DNA of 26,773 nucleotides from JBLMZW01 sp050259035 (GCA_050259035.1 JBLMZW010000222.1:1-26773), one strand, 5' to 3'; counted from the stretch's first letter, positions 15,406-23,874 are shown. Notes: generated by a model not told the origin, from the sequence alone. Made by a program: numbers and translations.

Positions 15406-16353
15406 CTATGAACCGGAATTGGGGCTAAAGTCATCAAGGAAGGTTCTTAAATGTTTCGCAGTTTCCTTCGGTTTTTCTGCCATAGGCAGGTGCCCCGCCT
15501 GTTTGATCCTAACGATACGAACATAACTTTTCAAATACTTTTTATAAACGAAGACTGACGATGAGTCCAAGACCTGGTCGTTGTAGCCCCAGATAATTAA
15601 TACCGGAGCTTGAATCTTATTAAGCTGGGGTTCAAGCATATCTATGTGGCTTCTAATAACCCGAAAGGTTTTTTCATTGAGCGGTTTATGAGCGATGGCC
15701 TGATCAGCCATATTTTGTTTAATATCTTGAGGCATATAGGGTGGGTTGAAAAAGACAAAGTTCAATAGACTGTCATATTCCTCACGGCTCCCGGCAATAA
15801 GTGGATTTTGGCCATAGGCCAGAAGCTTCAAAAACTTAGACTCGTTTGGAGCATTCACCCCGGCTGCGTCGATTAAGGTCAGAGTCTTTACTTCCTTCGG
15901 GTATTTAACTGCATAAAGACCACAGATCTCCCCGCCCATGGAATTGCCGACCAGATTGACTTGCTTCAGGTCCATTTTATTCAGAAATGAATGGAGGCGC
16001 TCAACCTGTTCCGGGTAGTCATAAGATGCGGTCCAAAGCCGGGTTCTATCGCCGAAACCAGGCAAATCAGGAATAACAACATGGTAATCGCCAGTGAAAT
16101 ATCGGGCCAAATAGATCCAGTTGCTTTTATCTCCGCCGAAGCCATGCACTAAGATCAGGGGCTCACCATGACCGCCATCCATATAGACGATTTTATGATC
16201 ACCGACCTGAACGGCTTTCTCCTGCAGCCCGGCAAGTCTCCAAAGAGACCGGATCATAAAATTCCCGGTTTGTTGAGGGAAAATGTAATATGTACTTGCT
16301 GCAGCGGCAACCAGAATTAACAACCCAGCAATAAGAAATCTTGTCCCCCGCAT
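15406..16353 (-). CDS. Membrane-anchored alpha/beta hydrolase
   Basis: The 315-aa protein starts at ATG 16353 (minus strand), with GGGGAGGG six bases upstream. The frame runs further upstream, but that extension lacks a ribosome site. Residues 4-25 form one hydrophobic helix, so the enzyme is probably anchored with its catalytic domain outside. The catalytic triad is visible: S138 in GNSMG, D259 in WGYNDQ and H288 in AGHLPM. The oxyanion loop is VHGFGGD (69-75). This is a lipase/esterase- or MhpC-like hydrolase; the substrate is unknown. It sits between two CoA-transferase genes, which suggests release or handling of acyl esters feeding that pathway, but this is only context. Confidence 0.88.
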   Translation of the reverse strand: MRGTRFLIAGLLILVAAAASTYYIFPQQTGNFMIRSLWRLAGLQEKAVQVGDHKIVYMDGGHGEPLILVHGFGGDKSNWIYLARYFTGDYHVVIPDLPGFGDRTRLWTASYDYPEQVERLHSFLNKMDLKQVNLVGNSMGGEICGLYAVKYPKEVKTLTLIDAAGVNAPNESKFLKLLAYGQNPLIAGSREEYDSLLNFVFFNPPYMPQDIKQNMADQAIAHKPLNEKTFRVIRSHIDMLEPQLNKIQAPVLIIWGYNDQVLDSSSVFVYKKYLKSYVRIVRIKQAGHLPMAEKPKETAKHLRTFLDDFSPNSGS

Positions 16354-16570
16354 TTCATGCCCTCCCCAACAAGGTAATCCCAACAAAACCAGGTTATAAC
16401 AAATATAGGCTTTGTTCAATCTTTAAGAGTTTGTTAACCCCGGAACAGAATTATCTTTGGAATAGAATTATATACCATGATTCTCCGTTATATGACAATT
16501 TAGTTTTACTAGAGTAGCCCCGAGCGGGTAAAATGTTGGTGGGAAGTATTTTGCTACGGGGGGAGTATAT

Positions 16571-17920
16571 TTGAATATTTGGGATGAGTATCGCCGCAAG
16601 CTAGTTGACCCTGCCCGGGCCGTTGCTATGGTTAAGAATCATACTGAAGTATGGACGGGTATTGCAGTACCTATGCCTTTAGCCCTGGTCGATGCGCTGG
16701 TGGAGCGCAACGATGAGGTAGAAGACATAATTATCAACCAGATTGTGAGTCTGTATCCACAGTGTAAATGGAACAAACTTGGAAGAAACACTAATATAAC
16801 AGCTGACAGCGGTTATCCTTCCGCCAGCCGTGATCTGGTTCAAAGCGGGGAGTTCACTATGACCCCAAACCGGTTTCATGAACTGCCCAAAATTTATACC
16901 GACGAAAACTTTCGACCCATGCATGTGGCTATGGTGATGGTTAGTCCCATGGACAAACATGGGTTTTTCTGTTTGGGCCTGGGCGCTGATGCTACCCTGG
17001 CCATTGCCCATAACGCTGCCCGCAAACGAGCTGCCGGAGATGATCGCTATATGGTTTTGGCCCAGGTCAATAATCAGGTTCCTCGAAGCCGGGGGCAGAA
17101 CTACTTGCATATTTCTGAGATAGACGCACTGGTTGAGGCGGATCAGGAACTGGCCACCCTGCCGGAAACGAAAATAACCGAAGTGGAACGCAATATCGGA
17201 CGCAGATGTGCTGAGTTTGTAAAGGATGGGTCCACCATTCAACTGGGAATCGGCAGCATTCCCAACGCTATAGCCGGGGCCTTCCTGGAAAGCGGGGTAA
17301 AAGATCTAGGCATCCATTCGGAGATGGCCTGTGATATCATGCAGGATTTGTGGGAAGCCGGAGTGGTCACTAATGCCCGGAAAAACTTTATGCCTTATAA
17401 ATCAATTTTCACTTTCGCCATGGGGAGCCGCAGACTATATGACTGGATAGACGATAACCCCGGTGTGGAGTTTTACCCGGTAGACTATGTTAACAATCCC
17501 TACATAATTGGGAAAAATGACAACATGGTATCCATTAACGCCTGCTTGCAGGTAGACCTTACGGGACAGATATGCTCCGAATCAATGGGATGGAAACAAT
17601 ACACTCACCCAGGGGGACAGTTAGACTTTGTCGATGGAGCCTTTCAATCAAAGGGTGGGGTGTCCATCATAGCCACCCAATCTACAGCCAGATCCCACGG
17701 GGAAGGGGGAGGAATGATTTCTAAAATCGTGCCCAACATATCACTTGGAGGAATCGTAACTACGCCGCGCTCCTGCGCGGATTACGTTATTACCGAATAT
17801 GGAGCGGCTAAGATCAAAGGACAATCGGTAAGAAAAAGAGTCAATAATGTCATTAGTATAGCCCATCCGGATTTTCGTGATGAGTTGAGGTTTGAAGCTG
17901 CACGGCGCAATCTTATATAG
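16571..17920 (+). CDS. Acetyl-CoA hydrolase/transferase family CoA-transferase (copy 2)
   Basis: The 449-aa product has the same family I architecture as copy 1. It contains NIWDEYRRKL at the start, VSPMDKHGFFCLG, QLGIGSIPNAIAGA and LGIHSEMA, where E251 is the predicted catalytic glutamate. GGQLDFVDGA and YVITEYGAAKIKG lie in the C-terminal half. It would move CoA between short-chain acids and acyl-CoAs without ATP. It starts with TTG 16571 behind GGGGGAG. The upstream 217-base gap separates it from the divergent hydrolase and must hold both promoters; a TTTTAC/GTAAAA inverted repeat (16504-16509, 16528-16533) is there. A marR gene follows after 17 bases, so the two are probably co-transcribed. 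Confidence 0.9.
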   Translation: MNIWDEYRRKLVDPARAVAMVKNHTEVWTGIAVPMPLALVDALVERNDEVEDIIINQIVSLYPQCKWNKLGRNTNITADSGYPSASRDLVQSGEFTMTPNRFHELPKIYTDENFRPMHVAMVMVSPMDKHGFFCLGLGADATLAIAHNAARKRAAGDDRYMVLAQVNNQVPRSRGQNYLHISEIDALVEADQELATLPETKITEVERNIGRRCAEFVKDGSTIQLGIGSIPNAIAGAFLESGVKDLGIHSEMACDIMQDLWEAGVVTNARKNFMPYKSIFTFAMGSRRLYDWIDDNPGVEFYPVDYVNNPYIIGKNDNMVSINACLQVDLTGQICSESMGWKQYTHPGGQLDFVDGAFQSKGGVSIIATQSTARSHGEGGGMISKIVPNISLGGIVTTPRSCADYVITEYGAAKIKGQSVRKRVNNVISIAHPDFRDELRFEAARRNLI

Positions 17921-17937
17921 GCGGGGGGTGAAATCAA

Positions 17938-18354
17938 ATGGAACTTGAACAATGCTTGAATTTTGTCCTTACCCGGGCCCAGCAATCAGTACACCAGCTA
18001 TTCAAAGCGGAACTGGCACCTCTGGGAGTAACACCGGGGCAGTATGGGATACTCCGCTGCCTGTGGGATGAAAACGGCCAGACCGCCAAGCAAATGGCCG
18101 AACGATTATGTCTGGACGGCTCCACCGTCACCGGGATTTTAGATCGTCTCGAACAAAAAGGCCTTATAAAGAAACAAACTGACCCCAAAGACCGGCGGGC
18201 TTTAAGGGTAGTATTGACCAAGGAGGGTAAAGCCCTGGAAAAACCCATCGATCAGGCCATCATTTCCGCCAATATTAAGGCCCTGGAAAAGTTCAATGAT
18301 GAACAATCCAAATCACTCAAAGAATTGCTGCATGAACTGGGCGTAGAAAAATAA
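17938..18354 (+). CDS. MarR-family transcriptional regulator
   Basis: A 138-aa winged-helix protein of the usual MarR size. The recognition region reads QTAKQMAERLCLDGSTVTG, followed by ILDRLEQKGLI and the wing DPKDRRALRVVLT; the flanking helices are for dimerisation. It starts at ATG 17938 behind GGGGGGTG, 17 bases after CoA-transferase copy 2. A strong promoter with a palindrome at its start site lies 20-75 bases downstream, before the acyl-CoA dehydrogenase gene. The protein probably represses that operon in response to an acyl-CoA, fatty acid or aromatic ligand, but the ligand is unknown. Confidence 0.93.
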   Translation: MELEQCLNFVLTRAQQSVHQLFKAELAPLGVTPGQYGILRCLWDENGQTAKQMAERLCLDGSTVTGILDRLEQKGLIKKQTDPKDRRALRVVLTKEGKALEKPIDQAIISANIKALEKFNDEQSKSLKELLHELGVEK

Positions 18355-18373
18355 TTGGCACACAAATTAATGG

Positions 18374-18403
18374 TTGACAAAGTAAAATGGCGGTTGCTAG
18401 AAT
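18374..18403 (+). promoter_or_regulatory. Sigma-A promoter of the acyl-CoA dehydrogenase/etf operon
   Basis: A perfect TTGACA (18374-18379), 18 bases, then TAGAAT (18398-18403). Transcription should start about 18410, which falls at the palindrome described next. Confidence 0.75.
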
Positions 18404-18412
18404 GCAATTAGA

Positions 18413-18428
18413 GACAAACGGTTTTGTC
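18413..18428 (+). promoter_or_regulatory. Probable operator palindrome (MarR-type)
   Basis: GACAAA (18413-18418), four bases, then TTTGTC (18423-18428). It overlaps the expected transcription start of the downstream operon. The half-site GACAAA recurs at 18376-18381 over the -35 box. The marR gene ends 58 bases upstream, so this is a natural target for its product. Confidence 0.6.
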
Positions 18429-18468
18429 CTATTTTAGGAGACCAAATATTTGGAAGGGAGTGATGTGG

Positions 18469-19611
18469 GTGCAATTCAAGTTGACCGAGGAGCAGGAACT
18501 TATCAGGGCCAATGCACGGGAGTTCGCGGAAAAGTATATTGATCCCATCGCAGTGGCTATTGATGAGGAAAGCCGCTACCCGGCGGAAGTAATCAGCAAA
18601 CTGGCGGAAATGGACTGGATGGGTATCCCGTATCCCCAGGAATTCGGGGGAGCCGGGGCCGATTACCTGACCTTCACTATTGTGATTGAAGAGATTTCCC
18701 GGTCGTGTGCTGCAACCGGATTTACCCTCTCCTGTCACACCGCTCTGGCCAGTGGACCGATCGCTAATTTCGCCAATGAAGAACAGAAGAAAAAGTATCT
18801 TACTCCCTTATGTAAAGGGGAAAAAATCGGGGCATTCGCTCTGACCGAGCCCGGAGCGGGTACAGATGTTGGTGCCGGCAGCACCACCGCCGTTTTGGAT
18901 GGAGACGAGTACATCTTAAACGGAACCAAAACATTCATATCTAATGGCCCAATAGCGGATACATTCGTTATCTTTACCGTAACCGACAAGTCTAAAGGGG
19001 CAGCCAAGGGCATGAGCGCCTTTATCGTTGAAAAGGGAAATCCGGGGCTGCGGGTCGGCGAACATTTCATGAAGATGGGAATTCGTGCTTCTCAGACCTC
19101 GGAAATCATATTGAAAGATTGCCGGGTTCCAAAAGAAAACCTGATAGGCCAGGAAGGCCAGGGATTCCGTATTGCCATGGGGACGCTGGATAACGGCAGG
19201 ATTGAAGTAGCGGCGCAGGCGGTAGGGATAGCCCAGGCCGCAATGGATGAGTCTATCAAGTACGCCAAATCCAGAATTCAGTTCGGTAAACCAATATCGT
19301 CTAATCAGGCGATTCAATGGATGATTGCTGATATGGCTGTCGACATAGCCGCGGCACGTTTCTTAACCTATAACGCGGCATATCTGAAAGACCAGGGACT
19401 GCCCTATAGCAGGGAAGCTTCCATGGCCAAGGTTTTCGCTTCCGAGATGGCTTCCCGCCATGCTTCGAAGGCGGTGCAGATTCACGGCGGATATGGATAT
19501 ATTAAGGGTCAGAAGGTTGAACGTCTGATGCGTGACGCAAAAATAACCGAGATCTATGAGGGTACTTCTGAAGCGCAGAGGATGGTTATTGCCAACAGCC
19601 TATTGCGTTAG
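18469..19611 (+). CDS. Acyl-CoA dehydrogenase (short-chain/butyryl-CoA type)
   Basis: The 380-aa protein has the complete acyl-CoA dehydrogenase signature. It shows FALTEPGAGTD (113-123), GIRASQTSEI, the FAD/dimer region QFGKPISSNQAIQWM and QIHGGYGYIKGQKVERLMRD. The expected catalytic base is E364 in EIYEGTSE, the position used by butyryl-CoA dehydrogenase. It oxidises acyl-CoA to 2-enoyl-CoA and passes electrons to ETF; etfB and etfA follow directly. I start it at GTG 18469, eight bases after GGGAG, which gives the usual MQFKLTEEQE start and family length. An ATG at 18463 is the alternative. It is driven by the promoter at 18374 with the palindromic operator. Confidence 0.92.
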   Translation: MQFKLTEEQELIRANAREFAEKYIDPIAVAIDEESRYPAEVISKLAEMDWMGIPYPQEFGGAGADYLTFTIVIEEISRSCAATGFTLSCHTALASGPIANFANEEQKKKYLTPLCKGEKIGAFALTEPGAGTDVGAGSTTAVLDGDEYILNGTKTFISNGPIADTFVIFTVTDKSKGAAKGMSAFIVEKGNPGLRVGEHFMKMGIRASQTSEIILKDCRVPKENLIGQEGQGFRIAMGTLDNGRIEVAAQAVGIAQAAMDESIKYAKSRIQFGKPISSNQAIQWMIADMAVDIAAARFLTYNAAYLKDQGLPYSREASMAKVFASEMASRHASKAVQIHGGYGYIKGQKVERLMRDAKITEIYEGTSEAQRMVIANSLLR

Positions 19612-19628
19612 AGAAAGGCGGTCCAGGA

Positions 19629-20390
19629 ATGCCTAATGTTATTGCCTGTTTCAAATGGGTAATAGATGAGGCTTATGTTAAAGCCAGCTCGTCCGGTGAA
19701 CTGAGCTTTGACCGGGTTGACTATAAGATAAGCGACTATGACAAAAACGCCATTGAAGAAGCGGTTCGTATCCGAGAGCAGCATGGGGGGGACGTGGCGG
19801 CCGTGACGATCGGAATGTCCGGCGCCAGCAAGGGAGTTAAAGATGCGCTGTCTCGGGGAGCCGACCGGGTGTTTTTCGTCAGTGACCCATCTCTGGCAGG
19901 GGCGGAACCGCTGGAGACGGCTTCAATACTGGCGGAGGTCATAAGAACGCGAACTGAGTTTGATCTTGTTATCTGCGGAGAAGGTTCTAGTGACTTATAT
20001 GCCCAGCAGGTGGGGCCGGCATTAGCAGAAATGCTGGATTTACCAAGCATATGTAATGTCAGCAAATTATTTCTTTCGGGAAAACAGGTGGAGGCTGAAC
20101 GTAAGGTAGAGGACGGGGTCGAGATAATAAATGCCACCCTTCCCGTCCTGATAACGGTTGCACCCGACATTAACACCCCGAGGATCCCCGGGATGAAAGA
20201 TACTCTGGGTGCGGCCAAAAAGCCAGTAATCAATATCGAATTGGCGGAATTAAAAGAGACTTACGCCCCGACCCTGGAAACGGTCGGAATGAAAGCCGCC
20301 GCCATGGAGAGGAATGGTTTAAAGTTTAGCTCCGACCCGGAAGGAATATCCGCTTTTGTTTCGGCACTGGTTAAGACCGGCATGCTATAA
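19629..20390 (+). CDS. etfB: Electron transfer flavoprotein beta subunit
   Basis: The 253-aa product starts with NVIACFKWVIDEAYVK and contains YDKNAIEEAVRIRE and VTIGMSGASKGVKDALSRGADR. It also has AQQVGPALAEMLDLPSI and the late segment TPRIPGMKDTLGAAKKPV, all typical of EtfB. It holds the nucleotide (AMP or FAD) of the ETF heterodimer. It starts 17 bases after the dehydrogenase stop. Whether this ETF is bifurcating cannot be told from sequence. Confidence 0.94.
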   Translation: MPNVIACFKWVIDEAYVKASSSGELSFDRVDYKISDYDKNAIEEAVRIREQHGGDVAAVTIGMSGASKGVKDALSRGADRVFFVSDPSLAGAEPLETASILAEVIRTRTEFDLVICGEGSSDLYAQQVGPALAEMLDLPSICNVSKLFLSGKQVEAERKVEDGVEIINATLPVLITVAPDINTPRIPGMKDTLGAAKKPVINIELAELKETYAPTLETVGMKAAAMERNGLKFSSDPEGISAFVSALVKTGML

Positions 20391-20511
20391 CCAACTGCGA
20401 TAATAGATAAACGGGCAAATATGAGGGGCTGAAGGGAGAAAAGGGAACCGGGGTTGTACGTTAGACTCCGGATCAGTGCTACAGGTTCTTTTACGAATAA
20501 GGAGAGATAAG

Positions 20512-21447
20512 ATGGCAGGGATTTGGGTATTAGCTGAAAACCCTGATCAGATGAAGGAGTTATTGAGCGCGGGAAGAACCCTGGCAGATGGTATAGGTTC
20601 CAGGCTGGTCGCTTTGATTTTGCCCGAAGCGACCAGCCCCACAGGGGCCGATGAGGTTTATGTACTACCTGCTCTTCCGGAAGGATGCCCTTACACCGCC
20701 TGGGTTCCGATTATCGCCGAGAATGTCAGAGTGGAAGATCCAGATGTTATCCTTATTGCCGGCACCATGCGATTAAAGGAAATGGCAGCCCGGCTCTCCG
20801 CTCGGCTGAAAACCGGGCTTTGCAGCAACTGTACAGCCATAAGGCTGAATGAGGATAAGACTCTGGAAATGGACCGGCTGATATACGGCGGGGCCGCGGT
20901 GCAAACCGTGATTTGTCGGACTAGACCTGTAATTATGACCATTCCGCCGCGTACGTTCGAAGCGGTGGAAGGCGTTTCTTCGCGGGAAGTCCCGACTAAA
21001 ACCTTATCTGGCTCAGCTTCTTCCGCTTCCAGAATTATAGAGCGGAAGGCCAAAGCCGCCGAAGGCGGCAAATTGGCGGATGCCAGAGTGGTGGTATGTG
21101 TCGGCCGGGGCGTAGAAAAAGAAGAAGATTTGGCCCTGGTTTACAAGCTGGCCGAGGTATTAGGGGGAGAGATCGGATGTACCAGGCCAATTTCTGAGGA
21201 GATGCGCTGGCTTCCTGAAGACATCTGCATTGGACTATCGGGTAAGCAGGTTAAACCCGATCTTTATGTAGGAATCGGGATATCCGGGCAGATTCAACAT
21301 CTGACTGGTATCCGCGACGCCAAAGTCATATGTGCGATCAATAAGGATGAAAACGCACCCATATTTGCATCAGCTGACTTAGGGATTACCGGTGACCTGT
21401 ACCAGGTCCTGCCGGAATTGATTAAACAGTTAGAAGCGAGACGATAG
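20512..21447 (+). CDS. etfA: Electron transfer flavoprotein alpha subunit (divergent, FixB-like)
   Basis: The 311-aa protein starts at ATG 20512 behind AAGGAGAGA, with GIWVLAENPDQ as the usual EtfA start. The C-terminal FAD-binding domain has VCVGRGVEKEEDL, then GCTRPISEEMRWLP, IGLSGKQVKPDLYVGIGISG and INKDENAPIF..ADLGITGDL. It differs from common EtfA in GCTRP (usually GASR) and ISGQIQH (usually ISGAIQH); I recall this variant from FixB-type proteins. It has no N-terminal ferredoxin extension. It lies 121 bases after etfB, a longer gap than usual. It should receive electrons from the adjacent acyl-CoA dehydrogenase. Confidence 0.92.
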   Translation: MAGIWVLAENPDQMKELLSAGRTLADGIGSRLVALILPEATSPTGADEVYVLPALPEGCPYTAWVPIIAENVRVEDPDVILIAGTMRLKEMAARLSARLKTGLCSNCTAIRLNEDKTLEMDRLIYGGAAVQTVICRTRPVIMTIPPRTFEAVEGVSSREVPTKTLSGSASSASRIIERKAKAAEGGKLADARVVVCVGRGVEKEEDLALVYKLAEVLGGEIGCTRPISEEMRWLPEDICIGLSGKQVKPDLYVGIGISGQIQHLTGIRDAKVICAINKDENAPIFASADLGITGDLYQVLPELIKQLEARR

Positions 21448-21456
21448 GATAGGATA

Positions 21457-21493
21457 GGAACCAAACAACCTGACGGTTGTTGGTTCCGTTTTA
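21457..21493 (+). terminator. Rho-independent terminator after etfA
   Basis: GGAACCA-A-ACAACC (21457-21470) pairs with GGTTGTTGGTTCC (21475-21487), with one bulged A and a TGAC loop, followed by GTTTTA. It ends exactly at the stop of the convergent splB-like gene. Confidence 0.85.
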
Positions 21494-22507
21494 CTAGACT
21501 GAATAAAGAACCGAGACCCTTTCTGCCACTTTGTTGGCTTCATCTCTAAAGAATTCTTCAATTTCCTGCATTACTTCTTTCGGATAAACATATTTTCCGT
21601 AGCCAAACTGCCCGAATTTAAACTTGCGCTCTTCCTCATTCATAGCCAGATCAGTATGAGGGAATACGGTTTGTATGGTACTCTTAGCCCGGGCCGTGAA
21701 ACGATGGGTTATAAACTCAAAGGAAATCGGTATCTCCGGGTCCATGCTCTGTCGCAAGAGGGAGAACATTTTCCCATACCCTTCTTTCCATCCGGGAAAG
21801 GTAAAAATCGGCGCCACCAAAAATCCTATCGGGTAACCGGCTTTACCCAGTTTATAAGCTGCGTTGAGCCGGCTCTCCAACGATATGGTGCCGTGTTCAT
21901 ATTTATTTATAATAGAGGGCGCATTAATGCTGAAACGAATCTGGGTGCGGCCATTATGCCGGATTGAGAGCAACGTATCTATATCGTCGTACTTGGTTAC
22001 GAATCGAAATCTTCCCAGCTCCTGATCAGAGAAGAATTCAATTACTCGGGCCAATGAACCGGTATAGGGCTCAATTGGCACCGGATCCGAGGTGGCCGAA
22101 CCTTCGAAAATGGTCTCCTCCGGAGCCCGGGCTTCCATATGCCGGGTGGTCCAATCCAGGATCTCTTCTATATTAACGTAGACTCTTACATAGGGTTTGG
22201 AACCCAGGGTAGTGGCGAGATAGCAGTACTCGCAGAGCCCGGGGCAACTGGTCACCAGCGGCAGTTGAAAGTGAGCCGAAGGACGGCAGGTCTGAAACTT
22301 CTCGGTACGCCTTATTCCCACCACTAAAGTTCTCTTAGCCTCAACATAAGTCTGCTGCGGCGTTTTGCCTTTAATCCCGGTTACCCGGTTATGTGATGAG
22401 GTAAAGCTAATCGGCGTATCCTTATTCTTAAAGAACCGGAATAATTTCTGCCCCAGTGGATAATCAAGCGCTTGTGGTTCAAATATAACTTTATGGGGAA
22501 CGAACAT
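21494..22507 (-). CDS. splB: Spore photoproduct lyase-family radical SAM protein
   Basis: The 337-aa protein has the radical SAM CxxxCxxC cluster motif C88-PGL-C92-EY-C95 with YLATT following, as in SplB. It also has HNRVTGI, FVTKYDDI, RFSINAP and a YGKYVYP segment near the C-terminus. SplB repairs the thymine dimer (spore photoproduct) in germinating spores. In Bacillus SplB a cysteine 50 residues after the first cluster cysteine donates a hydrogen atom. Here that spacing falls on A138 in FEGSATSD, so that cysteine is missing. The protein may use another donor or have a related activity. It starts at ATG 22507 (minus strand) behind GAGGTGA. It indicates an endospore-forming lineage. Confidence 0.85.
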   Translation of the reverse strand: MFVPHKVIFEPQALDYPLGQKLFRFFKNKDTPISFTSSHNRVTGIKGKTPQQTYVEAKRTLVVGIRRTEKFQTCRPSAHFQLPLVTSCPGLCEYCYLATTLGSKPYVRVYVNIEEILDWTTRHMEARAPEETIFEGSATSDPVPIEPYTGSLARVIEFFSDQELGRFRFVTKYDDIDTLLSIRHNGRTQIRFSINAPSIINKYEHGTISLESRLNAAYKLGKAGYPIGFLVAPIFTFPGWKEGYGKMFSLLRQSMDPEIPISFEFITHRFTARAKSTIQTVFPHTDLAMNEEERKFKFGQFGYGKYVYPKEVMQEIEEFFRDEANKVAERVSVLYSV

Positions 22508-22549
22508 ATAATCACCTCAATAATATCTTCTCCCTATGAACATCACGAT

Positions 22550-22577
22550 AGTATAGTGGAATTTCCCATTGTTTACA
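22550..22577 (-). promoter_or_regulatory. Promoter candidate for the splB-like gene
   Basis: On the minus strand TGTAAA (22577-22572), 16 bases, then TATACT (22555-22550). TATACTA is one base from the sigma-G -10 pattern CATACTA, and spl is under sigma-G in Bacillus, but the -35 match is poor. It could equally be sigma-A. Confidence 0.35.
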
Positions 22578-22665
22578 GCCTGAATTGGTTCCTGGAATTT
22601 TCCCCGGATGGGATGGAAAAACTGTATTAAACAATGTGATTTGGATTTATAGGGAGTGAATATCA

Positions 22666-23862
22666 GTGATCTACTTGGATCATTCGGCGACAACCCCGGT
22701 AAGAAAAGAAGTTGTCGAGGCCATGGCTCCATTTTGGAGTGAGCGCTATGGCAACCCATCCAGCGCGCACCCAATGGGGCGCGAGGCAAGAAAAAGCATG
22801 GATTTAGCCAGAAAGCAGGTGGCCGATCTGATAAACGCCACCCCGGATGAGATCTTCTTCACCAGTGGGGGAACGGAAGCTGATAATCTGGCCTTATTGG
22901 GTGCCGCCTGGGGAAACTGGAAAAAGGGACGCCATGTTATAACCACCGCCATCGAACATAGTGCGGTATTGGAACCGTGCCGCTTTCTGGAATCACAGGG
23001 TTATGACCTCAGCATCCTGCCAGTCAATGAATATGGGCAAATCGATATGGACGAATTAAGCCGCACCATTCGTCCCGATACCGTGCTGATCAGTGTTATG
23101 CACGCCAACAATGAAATCGGAACCATTCAGGCGGTAGACGAAATCGGGCAGGTAGCTACAGAAAGAGGAATCATATTTCACTGTGATGCGGTACAATCGG
23201 CCGGGCATATTCCGGTCAATGTCAATGAAATCCAATGTGATTTGTTAAGCATTTCTGCTCATAAAATGTATGGTCCTAAAGGGATCGGCTGCCTTTATAT
23301 CAGGCGGGGAACCAAAATTGAACCGTTAATGCGGGGAGGCGGTCACGAGACCGGCCTGCGTTCAGGAACGGAAAACGTAGCTGGGATAGTCGGTTTCGGA
23401 ATGGCCGCCCAGTTGGCCGGAGATGAGATGGATCATTGTGCCTGGTATTTAGGACTGCTGCGTGACCGTTTAATAGAGGGAATGCTGGAGCGGGCTATCG
23501 GCTGCCAACTGAATGGTCATCGTTTCCTGCGTCTGCCCGGTCATGCCAGTTTTAGCTTCCGGGGTGTAGATGGCAAGGCGCTATTAGATATGCTAGGGGA
23601 CAAAGAAATCTATGCCTCGAGCGGATCCGCCTGTCATGCCGGATCGGGAAAACCTTCCCATGTATTAAAAGCCATGGGTTATTCAGAAGAACTGGCAACG
23701 GATGTCTTAAGGATAACATTGGGCCGAGAAAACCGGGACGAAGAGATTGACTACTTGCTGGCTATAATTCCGGAAATGATAAGCGGCTTGCACGATGTGA
23801 TGCCTGATTATCATATTGAAAAAAGCTGTCCCTGTGAGAAACAGCAGCCTGAGCCGATGTGA
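22666..23862 (+). CDS. Cysteine desulfurase (NifS/IscS type)
   Basis: The 398-aa protein is a class I cysteine desulfurase. It starts IYLDHSATTPVR and has TSGGTEADNLA and H98 in AIEHSAV. The PLP lysine is K200 in SISAHKMYGPKG. The catalytic cysteine is C323 in SSGSACHAG, in the flexible loop typical of NifS/IscS. The C-terminal CPCEKQQ contains two extra cysteines. It converts cysteine to alanine and carries persulfide sulfur for Fe-S clusters or thiolation. mnmA lies ~550 bases downstream, with only a convergent ferredoxin gene between, so it probably serves tRNA 2-thiouridine formation. The start is GTG 22666 behind GGGAGTG. Confidence 0.94.
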   Translation: MIYLDHSATTPVRKEVVEAMAPFWSERYGNPSSAHPMGREARKSMDLARKQVADLINATPDEIFFTSGGTEADNLALLGAAWGNWKKGRHVITTAIEHSAVLEPCRFLESQGYDLSILPVNEYGQIDMDELSRTIRPDTVLISVMHANNEIGTIQAVDEIGQVATERGIIFHCDAVQSAGHIPVNVNEIQCDLLSISAHKMYGPKGIGCLYIRRGTKIEPLMRGGGHETGLRSGTENVAGIVGFGMAAQLAGDEMDHCAWYLGLLRDRLIEGMLERAIGCQLNGHRFLRLPGHASFSFRGVDGKALLDMLGDKEIYASSGSACHAGSGKPSHVLKAMGYSEELATDVLRITLGRENRDEEIDYLLAIIPEMISGLHDVMPDYHIEKSCPCEKQQPEPM

Positions 23863-23874
23863 CCATAAACTATT

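Noticed and set aside
16354..16419. 22-residue N-terminal extension of the alpha/beta hydrolase
   Set aside because: No ribosome site precedes it, whereas GGGGAGGG sits six bases before ATG 16353, which also puts the membrane helix at the N-terminus.
16679..17242. 187-codon minus-strand frame opposite CoA-transferase copy 2
   Set aside because: The plus-strand frame has clear catalytic motifs and a ribosome site. The opposite frame has neither.
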